Of a DNA stretch of 13,929 bases, positions 7,451 to 13,929 are shown piece after piece (the stretch's first letter is position 1; the number at the start of each line of letters is the position of its first letter). The notes below the pieces were generated by a model that ran no database searches, was not told the origin of the DNA, and worked only from the letters and a program-made list of their open reading frames with translations. The stretch covers positions 1 to 13,929 of the forward strand of contig JBBSOT010000100.1 of the NCBI GenBank assembly GCA_038259455.1, in the 5' to 3' direction. Origin of the DNA: CAMYMG01 sp038259455. GTDB lineage: Bacteria > Pseudomonadota > Alphaproteobacteria > Rhizobiales > Rhizobiaceae. The translations under genes were made by a program, and so were the position numbers.

Positions 7451-7816
7451 ATGGAAAGGCAAGTCAAACCGGAAGATACCTATGCGGACCGCATCAAGAA
7501 GCTCATCCCTGCGGAAGTGAGCGCGGCGTTCTTGGCAATCAACGCATCGATACCGCTTGAGAATGACAAACTGATCTATGTGATCGGATTTTTCGTCGCG
7601 CTGGCTTTGATATCGATCGTATACCTTCGCATATTGGAGAACGTCAAAAGTGTTGCCCAGATCGGCTTCGTCAGTTTGGTTGCTTTTCCAGCGTGGGCGC
7701 TCAGCATCGCCGTTGATCGCTTCGACTTCATGCAGAACAAGCTGTTTCTCGCATCCGGGATACTCATTCTCGTAACGCTCGTCATTCCACTCATCGTGAA
7801 GAATCCGCGACCATGA
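7451..7816 (+). CDS. Small multi-spanning membrane protein, unknown function
   Basis: I do not recognise a named family. The 121-aa protein starts with a polar tail (MERQVKPEDTYADRIKK), then LIPAEVSAAFLAINASIPL, which may be a membrane-dipping or first transmembrane helix. Three clear hydrophobic helices follow at about 41-59, 69-87 and 98-116, and a short basic end. It has no cysteine and no catalytic motif. The ATG at 7451 is preceded by GAGGG with a 5-nt spacer; an in-frame GTG at 7439 is less likely because it precedes that site. The stop overlaps the start of the next gene (ATGA, 7813-7816), so the two are translationally coupled. Codon use is visibly less GC-biased than in flanking genes, suggesting transfer. 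A guard, immunity or export role for the secreted partner is speculation. Confidence 0.85.
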   Translation: MERQVKPEDTYADRIKKLIPAEVSAAFLAINASIPLENDKLIYVIGFFVALALISIVYLRILENVKSVAQIGFVSLVAFPAWALSIAVDRFDFMQNKLFLASGILILVTLVIPLIVKNPRP

Positions 7817-8613
7817 GAGGCCTGCGCAACGCCACTCTCATCGGTACATTACTATCCGTTCTGATCTTTCCGAATCCAGCCGATGCGCAACGCAGGTCGC
7901 GCGCGAGCTTTTATAACCAAACGGAGTTCGGCGCACTTGCCTGGGTTAACAGCGTGGCCACCAAAGCTGCTGCGCGCCAAAGGCGAATTGTGTTCGATCT
8001 CACGAGTGAAAATTGCACTTCTATACCCGACACTGGTCCGAACTGGTTTCTTATCAACCACAGCAATGCAGAGCAGGATGGGAAGATCGGCTACTTCTCC
8101 ATCAGGATTCTCTATTCATTCGAGCCCGATGCTGAGCCACCGCTCGGTTATGCCGGCATCCATCTGCACCGAAACGGCAATTGGTTCGATGCCAATGGCA
8201 GGCAGGCAAGCAACGAGTTCGAGCGTGATTCCTTTCAGATACCGTTGAATTTGGAGGCCTTTGTCGAACTCCACAGTCCCTATAGCGGCATGGAAAATGA
8301 GAACCTTGCCAAGCTGGAGAAAGCTTTAGGCGAATGGCACATGAAACCAATGCCCGAACAGGAGAGCAGCTGGGCCGACCGACATCTCTATGGCGCGATG
8401 TTGCGCGCCTATTCAAGCGCAAGGACCGGTGCCATCAGCGCCCGGCTGATCCGCTTCACGTCTATCGCCGGCGACTATAGCAAGGATCCTGTCTTGTTCT
8501 GGCTTGACCCAAGGGGCGCGTCCTTTGCCACGATACTGGTGGAAGCCCCACGACACCCCGGCACCCCCGTGCGTCGCGTCTACACAGTCCGTTTCGACGA
8601 CAAGTGTCCGTAG
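7813..8613 (+). CDS. Secreted protein with ribosome-inactivating-protein-like pattern
   Basis: The 266-aa protein has a clear signal peptide (basic MRGLRNATLIGT, hydrophobic LLSVLIF, probable cleavage after PADA at about 25). Function is not certain. What can be seen is an ordered set of similarities to ricin A / Shiga toxin A chains: an N-terminal TEFGALAWVNSV; NWFLINHSN (77-85); GYAGIHLHRNGNWF (112-125), with Tyr113 at the first active-site Tyr; PYSGMENENL with Tyr157 at the second; and ISARLIRFTSIAGDYSK. That last segment aligns without gaps to the Shiga ARAMLRFVTVTAEALR helix, placing Asp221 at the catalytic Glu and Lys224 at the catalytic Arg. Trp230 follows closer than in ricin. Cys68 and Cys265 could form a disulfide. 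The gene overlaps the membrane protein by ATGA and converges on the DUF2333 gene 30 bp away. The catalytic changes may mean altered or lost N-glycosidase activity. CDS is firm; the fold is a hypothesis. Confidence 0.85.
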   Translation: MRGLRNATLIGTLLSVLIFPNPADAQRRSRASFYNQTEFGALAWVNSVATKAAARQRRIVFDLTSENCTSIPDTGPNWFLINHSNAEQDGKIGYFSIRILYSFEPDAEPPLGYAGIHLHRNGNWFDANGRQASNEFERDSFQIPLNLEAFVELHSPYSGMENENLAKLEKALGEWHMKPMPEQESSWADRHLYGAMLRAYSSARTGAISARLIRFTSIAGDYSKDPVLFWLDPRGASFATILVEAPRHPGTPVRRVYTVRFDDKCP

Positions 8614-8643
8614 AAGGTGGGTCGCGTGACTGGGCCTACCGCC

Positions 8644-9780
8644 CTACCGATCAAGCACAGACCTGAGTTCTACCAGGTTCGCGCGCGCGCCCAGCACATA
8701 AAAGCCCATCGTCGCCAGGTGCGCCGGCATGATCCAGCCCGATTCATTGCCGTTCGAGATGATGAACGGCCTGATGTTGAGGGCAGCGCGCAGTCGCTCC
8801 TCGCTGCGCGTCCAGAGCGGCGCCAGGCCGCGCGTCTGGATGACTTCCTGGAAATCGGCGCGCGACGCATGGAGGATGCCGTAATAGGCATAGAGCTGGC
8901 CGTAGGCGAACCAGAACCGGTCGTCGGCGCGCGTGTCGAACCAGCCGGAATTGTACTCCTCCGACCGTATCCGCAACATGTCTGACGTTGAGCCGATGTC
9001 GCTGGCGATCCGGTCGAGGAAGGTGATCAGATTGTCGGCGCGCGCATCGAAGGTGGCATTGCAGGCCTCCAGACGCGCGTTGAAGCTGCGCAGTTTGCCG
9101 ATCGCCGAACGATAGAAGCTCGGCGTCGGCGTCTTCGGTCCGAACGGGCTGATGCCGAAATACCATGTCTCCTCGTCGAAGGTCACGGCGCCGCGCGCGT
9201 CCTGCAGATCCTGATCGATCTGCGAGGTGCCGCGCACGCGACCGAGTGTGTCGACCAGTTCGATCGCGGTTCGCCGGATCGCCTGGTTCACGCCAAGCTG
9301 GAACGCCGCCTTGTTGTCGAAGAAAGGCGTGTGCCGCCACGGAACGCCGAACAACCCGACCTTCGACAGGATCATCGATGGCACCCAGGCGTTCTGGTTG
9401 ACGTTGAAATCGATCAGGTCGGCGGTCACGTCGGTGATCGCAGAGCGGGTGCAGGTCTTGGCTGTGCCGGCCGAGGCGCTGGCGCCCGCCACGGGCGCAA
9501 CCTCTTCGCCGGCCGATGTTGCACGGTTGGCCAGGTTGTATCCGGATACATAATCGGGGTCGAAATTGTTCCAGCGTTGCGTGGTCCAGAAGAAATACGC
9601 GTAAAGGCACACCAACACTGCGACGGCGAGCCCGAGAACACTCTTCAGAATCCAGCCTCGACGGGTGTACCAGCTTCCGGCCCACAGGAACGGCCATAGG
9701 ATCACGCCGATCACCAACCCGATCCCGCGTCCGATCCATTGGAAAATCCGGGTGAAGAAATTCACGATCGGATCAAGCAT
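8644..9780 (-). CDS. DUF2333 family membrane-anchored protein
   Basis: This 378-aa protein matches my memory of the DUF2333 family of proteobacterial proteins, whose role is not established. Hydrophobic segments lie at about residues 16-37 and 46-65, joined by a short basic loop (YTRRGWILK). A small-residue Ala/Gly/Ser linker follows (about 87-108), then a soluble domain of about 270 residues rich in Trp and Arg. The positive-inside rule places the loop in the cytoplasm and the large domain in the periplasm; this is inference. Two cysteines (110, 240) are in the soluble part. The ATG at 9780 has AGGGGG about 7 nt upstream. It is last in a four-gene operon, 27 bp after the DUF6638-like gene, so it probably works with the AAA+ ATPase module. 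Confidence 0.88.
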   Translation of the reverse strand: MLDPIVNFFTRIFQWIGRGIGLVIGVILWPFLWAGSWYTRRGWILKSVLGLAVAVLVCLYAYFFWTTQRWNNFDPDYVSGYNLANRATSAGEEVAPVAGASASAGTAKTCTRSAITDVTADLIDFNVNQNAWVPSMILSKVGLFGVPWRHTPFFDNKAAFQLGVNQAIRRTAIELVDTLGRVRGTSQIDQDLQDARGAVTFDEETWYFGISPFGPKTPTPSFYRSAIGKLRSFNARLEACNATFDARADNLITFLDRIASDIGSTSDMLRIRSEEYNSGWFDTRADDRFWFAYGQLYAYYGILHASRADFQEVIQTRGLAPLWTRSEERLRAALNIRPFIISNGNESGWIMPAHLATMGFYVLGARANLVELRSVLDR

Positions 9781-9807
9781 GCTGTAACCCCCTGAAGTCA
9801 GGCCCCA

Positions 9808-11112
9808 TCAATCAACAAGCCCGTAAAGGCGCGCCCGAAGACCCGCCTTGTCCTTGAGATATGTCGTTTTGAGCGTGGCCACAACATGGCGTCGCCAGGT
9901 ATCGGACCAGCCTTCATAGTCGGTATAGAAGCCCTGCTTGTTGAAAACATAGCGTGACACGAAATCCGACGGCACAAAGTCTGAGATCAACCGGTTGGTC
10001 AGCCAGGCGTCTGGATGGTCCGGTTTGGCCCGCACGACAAGAAAGCGATGCTGCGGAGATAGATCTTCGATCTTCAGCCGCCCGAGCTGCGCGATCTCCC
10101 GCTTGGCGGCGTTGAGAAACGGAAACACACCATCCTTGTTGATGAGATCGGCGTTGTTGAGGATCCAGGTCTGCAGCCACACCTTGTCGACCTGCGTCAG
10201 GTCACGGTCGGGCTCGGCCCGCCCGATCAGCGAGCGGATCGCCATCTCGGCCCGATGTTCGAGATAGTTCGAGGTTTCGATCCACGAGCCGCGCGGCAGT
10301 TCGACACGCCCGGACGATGCCAGGAAGTCGAATACCTTGTCGGCGTCGTTGATCGGCAGATAGCTCACCTGCCACGGCCGCGAGCGGCGGAAGCCCGGCG
10401 CTGTCGGGTCGCTGATCACCGTCGTCGTGTCGGGATCGACAAACACATAGACACCGCCGAAATGACTGGTCCAGAAGGCGTTGTGACGGAAGATCACCTG
10501 GTCGGGCACCAGCGCGTTCTCGCGAATGTCGCCGCAGATTTTCGCCAGTTCCACCATCCGCTTCAGCATCTGGTCGTCGCGCCAGGCATCCGGCTCCTGC
10601 TCGAGCCGGTTGGCCAGCTTGCCGAGCTCGGCAGCCTTGCCCATGACATCCTCGGCCGAGAGCACCCGGAACTCTACCTGATTGATCGACAGCAAATCCT
10701 CGATGTCATCGACCTGCGAAACCGAATCCTCGATCTCGCCGTAGATCACGTCCTTGATCGTCAGCGCATTGATGGCGCGCGCATTCTTGTCGAAAAATTC
10801 GAACACCAGTTGGGAGGTGTTGGAGAAGGCGGTGTGAACCACCGGGAGATCTGCCTGCGCCGGCGTCAGGATGATGAAGCGCCGATTGACCTCATTCGGA
10901 TCGAGATATTGGTAGTCGTCCAGTTCTTTCGCAATCTGTGGCGAAAAACCCGTACGATCGATCTCGAAGGTTTTCAGCTTCGTCGGCTTGATGCCAAAGG
11001 CGACAAGCGCCTTGTTGTAACGCTCGATGAGATGCAGCTGGTCTACCGTCAAGAGCCGACCGTAGATCAGCGCGCTGTCTCGCAGCAGATCGGGCTTGAG
11101 TGGCGCGGTCAT
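9808..11112 (-). CDS. DUF6638-like protein, function unknown
   Basis: This 434-aa soluble protein has no signal peptide and no membrane segment. I associate it with the DUF6638 family of alphaproteobacteria from memory; the label is unverified. The sequence is a mix of helical, charged segments (LGKLANRLEQEPDAWRDDQM) and aromatic-rich stretches (NAFWTSHFGGVYVFVD; a Trp-rich C-terminus with YEGWSDTWRR). I see no enzyme motif, nucleotide-binding loop or metal-binding cluster. The ribosome site is weak (GAGAAAG). It lies 33 bp after the AAA+ ATPase gene and 27 bp before the DUF2333 gene on the same strand, consistent with one transcript. It may be an adaptor or substrate-recognition partner of the ATPase, which is inference from position only. 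Confidence 0.85.
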   Translation of the reverse strand: MTAPLKPDLLRDSALIYGRLLTVDQLHLIERYNKALVAFGIKPTKLKTFEIDRTGFSPQIAKELDDYQYLDPNEVNRRFIILTPAQADLPVVHTAFSNTSQLVFEFFDKNARAINALTIKDVIYGEIEDSVSQVDDIEDLLSINQVEFRVLSAEDVMGKAAELGKLANRLEQEPDAWRDDQMLKRMVELAKICGDIRENALVPDQVIFRHNAFWTSHFGGVYVFVDPDTTTVISDPTAPGFRRSRPWQVSYLPINDADKVFDFLASSGRVELPRGSWIETSNYLEHRAEMAIRSLIGRAEPDRDLTQVDKVWLQTWILNNADLINKDGVFPFLNAAKREIAQLGRLKIEDLSPQHRFLVVRAKPDHPDAWLTNRLISDFVPSDFVSRYVFNKQGFYTDYEGWSDTWRRHVVATLKTTYLKDKAGLRARLYGLVD

Positions 11113-11145
11113 GGCTGACGCTTTCTCGATTGCGGTGGCACTGCC

Positions 11146-13056
11146 CTACGCATCCCACCTCCCGCTCTTCTTCATCTCCTCCATTTCACGCGCTGCGCGC
11201 TCGCGCAGCCGTGCATCGCGCAGCAACCTTGACACGTCGGCATCGTCCGAGCGGTCGGAATAGCGGAATTCCGAATCTGCGTAGCGGTTGATCTCCTGCA
11301 TCACCATGGCCATCGAGAATGGGCTGCGCAGTTCCTCGATCATCGCCTTCTTGTCATCGTAGCTCTTGTGCATGAAGGTCTCCGGCGTCTCGAACCAGTC
11401 GTCGGGAAGCTCGATGTCCATGGCGCGCATCTTGATGGCGTCAGTGACATTCTTGATCGCGCGGCCGGTGAAGCGTGGCTCGGCTTGCTTGATCAGATGC
11501 AGGTAGGTGCCGATGTCCGAGAGGGTCTTGGGCTCGCCGAATTCGTCGAGATAGCGGTCATAGACTTTTTGCAGCCCTTCTTCCTGGGGCTTTGAATGTT
11601 CCTCATACGCTGCGGTAACGGCTTTCTGAATCGCCTGCGCTTCGAACAGCTCATGATCGCCCAGCGGGATCTTGTGGTTCTTTCCGGCAAGCAGCACGAA
11701 GATGTCGATATAGTCGTCGCGCGTCTGTGGGCCATCGACCAGCCATCGCGCACCGGCCCGCTGGCGCAGCGCGTCGTCGACATTCTCGGGATAGTTGGAG
11801 AACATGCCGAACGAGCAATTGCCACGAACCACCGTGGTCGCCCCGGCGAAGCTTTCCATCAGCACGCCGGTGACTTCCTGCTGGCCGGCGGAGGCGCGGT
11901 CGTCCGAGCGCTTTGCCGCCACCTGGTCGATATCGTCGACCGTGCCGAAGCCGATGGCGCGCGGGTTGATGACATTGTTGACGAACTGCTTGCAGTTCTG
12001 CCCCGACTTGCCCTGGTAGGACGAAATCTGGTCGACGCCGAAATTCTCGTAGTGAAATGCATAACCGGCGATCTGGCAGTAATCGTTGATCAGGCCGGCC
12101 AGCATCTGGATCAGGATCGTCTTGCCGGTCCCAGGCGCGCCATCGCCGATAAAGGTAAAAAGGAACCCGCCAAGTTCCACGAACGGATTGAGCTGACGGT
12201 CGAAATCATAGGCCATCAGCATCTTGGCAAGCTTCATGGACTGGTATTTGGCGATGTGGTTGCCGATGATCTCGTTCGGCTTCTTGAAGCTCATCACCAG
12301 CTTGGTGCGCTTCTGGCCGGGCGCCACGTCGAAACCGTCCAGCGTGAAATCGTCGGCCTCAATGCGGATATGCGCGTCTTCGAAACTGCCTATGCCGTCA
12401 AAACGGCTCTTGCGCGAAAGCAGGCCCTCGATGGCGACGCGCGCAAAGGTCTTGGCCCGCATCGCCAGGTCGGTATCGTTCTGCGAGCCCGCAAGAGCGC
12501 CATCCAGCCCGGCGACCAGCGCCTTCAGCGCGTCCTGCGGTGTGTCGAACAGGAAGTCCGGTTCCCCGATGTCGTTCGGTGCCTCGCCGTCGGCCTCGAT
12601 CAGTTGCAGCAGATAGGAGGCAAAGGTGAATGCACAAACGTAAGCCGACGCTGACAGAAGCCGCTTGAAAGTCGACGCGTCGTCGCCTTCCAGCGGCGCC
12701 CGCGCATTGCGCGCCTGCAGGCTTTCGAGATCGGAGCCCTCGGCGAAGACAGCCGCGACGGCCAGGGCAATCGAAATACCGCGCCGCGCCCGGTAGAGCA
12801 GCGTGTGCTGCGGGATGGACATCAGCTGGTCGTCTGGCCGCACCGACGCGACCCGTTTGGACAGTTCGACCTCGCGGGTGCGGCGCACCGAGCCGGTCGA
12901 GACCGTCGAGACGAAGCGCCGGCCGGTGCCCGCGATTGCGGTGCCCGAGCGGCCCGACGAATCTTCCATCACCACGATGCGCGTGATCATCGACTGCGCC
13001 GTCGCCCGGTGCTTGTCGATATCGGCTTCCGAAATCGTGGTCAGGCCGGTGTCCAT
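11146..13056 (-). CDS. AAA+ family ATPase with large N-terminal domain
   Basis: The 636-aa cytoplasmic ATPase probably forms an oligomeric ring and remodels a partner protein. Residues 1-290 form an N-terminal region of unknown fold with two hydrophobic stretches (about 93-105 and 137-152). The AAA+ core spans about 295-545: Walker A GAPGTGKT (306-313, Lys312), Walker-B-like TVDDID (372-377), sensor 1 Asn421 in GMFSNYPENVD, Arg-finger region RQRAGAR (431-437), and sensor 2 GR at 531-532. The C-terminus is a charged helix (LLRDARLRERAAREMEEMKK). Walker B is unusual: Asp375 stands where the catalytic Glu normally is. The start at 13056 has a strong GGGGAGGGG site. It is second in the operon, 39 bp after the edge gene. 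No protease domain or VWA domain is visible in it. Confidence 0.93.
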   Translation of the reverse strand: MDTGLTTISEADIDKHRATAQSMITRIVVMEDSSGRSGTAIAGTGRRFVSTVSTGSVRRTREVELSKRVASVRPDDQLMSIPQHTLLYRARRGISIALAVAAVFAEGSDLESLQARNARAPLEGDDASTFKRLLSASAYVCAFTFASYLLQLIEADGEAPNDIGEPDFLFDTPQDALKALVAGLDGALAGSQNDTDLAMRAKTFARVAIEGLLSRKSRFDGIGSFEDAHIRIEADDFTLDGFDVAPGQKRTKLVMSFKKPNEIIGNHIAKYQSMKLAKMLMAYDFDRQLNPFVELGGFLFTFIGDGAPGTGKTILIQMLAGLINDYCQIAGYAFHYENFGVDQISSYQGKSGQNCKQFVNNVINPRAIGFGTVDDIDQVAAKRSDDRASAGQQEVTGVLMESFAGATTVVRGNCSFGMFSNYPENVDDALRQRAGARWLVDGPQTRDDYIDIFVLLAGKNHKIPLGDHELFEAQAIQKAVTAAYEEHSKPQEEGLQKVYDRYLDEFGEPKTLSDIGTYLHLIKQAEPRFTGRAIKNVTDAIKMRAMDIELPDDWFETPETFMHKSYDDKKAMIEELRSPFSMAMVMQEINRYADSEFRYSDRSDDADVSRLLRDARLRERAAREMEEMKKSGRWDA

Positions 13057-13095
13057 CGCATGCCCCTCCCCGTCAGGTTTTGCTCCGCGCCCTGG

Positions 13096-13929
13096 CTAAA
13101 CATCGCTCATCACCTGCCCGTTCGACAGGATGTGAACCTTGTAATCCGCAAAAATCTTCTGTGCCTCACCCACCGCATAGAGCGCCTGATAGGCCTCGTG
13201 AGGGATCAGCGCATGTTTCTCATAGCTCGAAACGCCCTGGCGCGTGGCTTCCAGATCGTCCGTGTTGATGTGGAATTCCTCGGATGCCTGCTCGCTCGAA
13301 AACAGCCCCTTGCGGCCAGGCTTCTCCGCCTTGGAAAACACTTCCTGGATCGTCCACGTCAAAAGCCAGGCGCTCTCGGGCTTGCGCACCTTGGACAGCA
13401 CTTCAGCGACGGTCGAATTGTTCTCGGTGATGCCGGCTGAATAGAATGGACCCAGCACGATGCGCCGCACCTGCTTGGGGTGCAGTTCGGCAAAATCCTT
13501 GTCGAGATTGACCGCGATTGTCGCCGGCGACAACGTATAAGCTGAATTCTTCTCGGTAAAATCGTCGAACCTGTGTGCGAGCTCCGGGTTGAGCAGACCG
13601 TCGACCGGCAGCGGTATTTCCACCTTGTCGTTCATCTTTCCGTCGCTTGCCACCAACTGGCGCACCATCGCTTCCGAGGAATCCACGACAGTCACCATGT
13701 AGATCAGGGGCAAGTTTGCCGTACCGTCGAAGCTTGCCCAGTGCACGAGATAGAAAGGTCGCCCGGTCTTCGGATTGACCGACACCTTGGCGGTCTGCGC
13801 CAGTATCATCGGCCCGAAAGCGAGCTCGGCGCTGAGATCTTCGAGATAGAGCCGCTCGGCCATCGACATTCTCAACGCCGCCGGAAACTCCTTGTGACGC
13901 AGGATGAAATCGACCATCTCGGCGCGCAG
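13096..13929 (-). CDS. Unrecognised protein, first visible gene of the AAA+ operon (partial, 5' end outside)
   Basis: The frame is open to the right edge, giving 278 codons in the window (LRAEMVDFILRHKEF onwards). The Met at 13917 lacks a visible ribosome site, and in-frame codons precede it without a stop, so the true start is probably outside. No signal peptide, membrane segment or catalytic motif is visible. The sequence alternates beta-like hydrophobic strands (PFYLVHWASF, LPLIYMVTVVDS) with helical parts. After a central PLPVDGLLNPELAHRFDD it has LHPKQVRRIVLGPFYSAG. I do not recognise the family. It ends 39 bp before the AAA+ ATPase on the same strand and is very likely part of the same transcript and complex. 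Confidence 0.82.
   Translation of the reverse strand: MRAEMVDFILRHKEFPAALRMSMAERLYLEDLSAELAFGPMILAQTAKVSVNPKTGRPFYLVHWASFDGTANLPLIYMVTVVDSSEAMVRQLVASDGKMNDKVEIPLPVDGLLNPELAHRFDDFTEKNSAYTLSPATIAVNLDKDFAELHPKQVRRIVLGPFYSAGITENNSTVAEVLSKVRKPESAWLLTWTIQEVFSKAEKPGRKGLFSSEQASEEFHINTDDLEATRQGVSSYEKHALIPHEAYQALYAVGEAQKIFADYKVHILSNGQVMSDV

Noticed and set aside
8614..8643. Terminator between the RIP-like gene and the DUF2333 gene
   Set aside because: Only 30 bp separate the stops, and no stem of useful length with a U-tract could be drawn.
10255..11118. A 287-codon plus-strand frame opposite the DUF6638-like gene
   Set aside because: Low-complexity Arg/His/Asp composition typical of antisense frames; the opposite-strand gene fits the operon spacing.
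11135..11150. TGGCAC as a sigma-54 promoter element between the ATPase and DUF6638-like genes
   Set aside because: The -12 half (TTGC) is missing at the required spacing, and it points against the operon.
11596..12654. A 352-codon plus-strand frame opposite the AAA+ ATPase
   Set aside because: Antisense shadow caused by GC-rich third positions of the real gene, which carries Walker A and sensor motifs.

Overview
The window looks like chromosomal DNA of an alphaproteobacterium of the order Hyphomicrobiales (Rhizobiales), Mesorhizobium/Phyllobacteriaceae-like. This rests on the GC-rich coding style, clear Shine-Dalgarno sites, and the protein flavour of the ABC exporter pair, formate-tetrahydrofolate ligase and the DUF2333 operon. 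It is an inference from memory of families, not a database match. No rRNA, tRNA, CRISPR array, insertion sequence or prophage gene is visible.

Layout, left to right. (1) 1-2920, minus strand: two half-size ABC exporters, coupled by an ATGA stop/start overlap, probably forming a heterodimer. The downstream one runs off the left edge. (2) 2939-3655: a sparse stretch with a perfect 11-bp hairpin next to the stop of a possible 88-residue minus-strand protein. (3) 3656-5321, plus strand: trmL (tRNA wobble 2'-O-methyltransferase), soxR (redox-sensing MerR-family activator) and a maltose/nodulation-type O-acetyltransferase. A near-perfect SoxR box lies just before soxR, but its activatable promoter architecture points left, towards the 3' end of trmL, where no target gene is found. 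(4) 5405-7084, minus: fhs, formate-tetrahydrofolate ligase, separated from the acetyltransferase by a hairpin between the converging genes. (5) 7085-8613: an AT-richer leader followed by two overlapping plus-strand genes, a small multi-spanning membrane protein and a secreted 266-residue protein. The secreted protein has an ordered set of similarities to ribosome-inactivating proteins (ricin A / Shiga toxin A), with conservative changes at the catalytic Glu and Arg. (6) 8644-13929, minus: a tightly spaced four-gene operon of poorly understood proteins. In order of transcription these are an unrecognised protein cut by the right edge, an AAA+ ATPase, a DUF6638-like protein and a membrane-anchored DUF2333 protein.

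How they work together. The ABC pair, trmL, soxR, acetyltransferase and fhs are ordinary accessory or housekeeping chromosome genes. The two places most likely to hold undescribed biology are the membrane protein/secreted RIP-like pair (7451-8613) and the AAA+/DUF6638/DUF2333 operon. The latter looks like a cytoplasmic ATPase working with a membrane-anchored, probably periplasm-facing partner.
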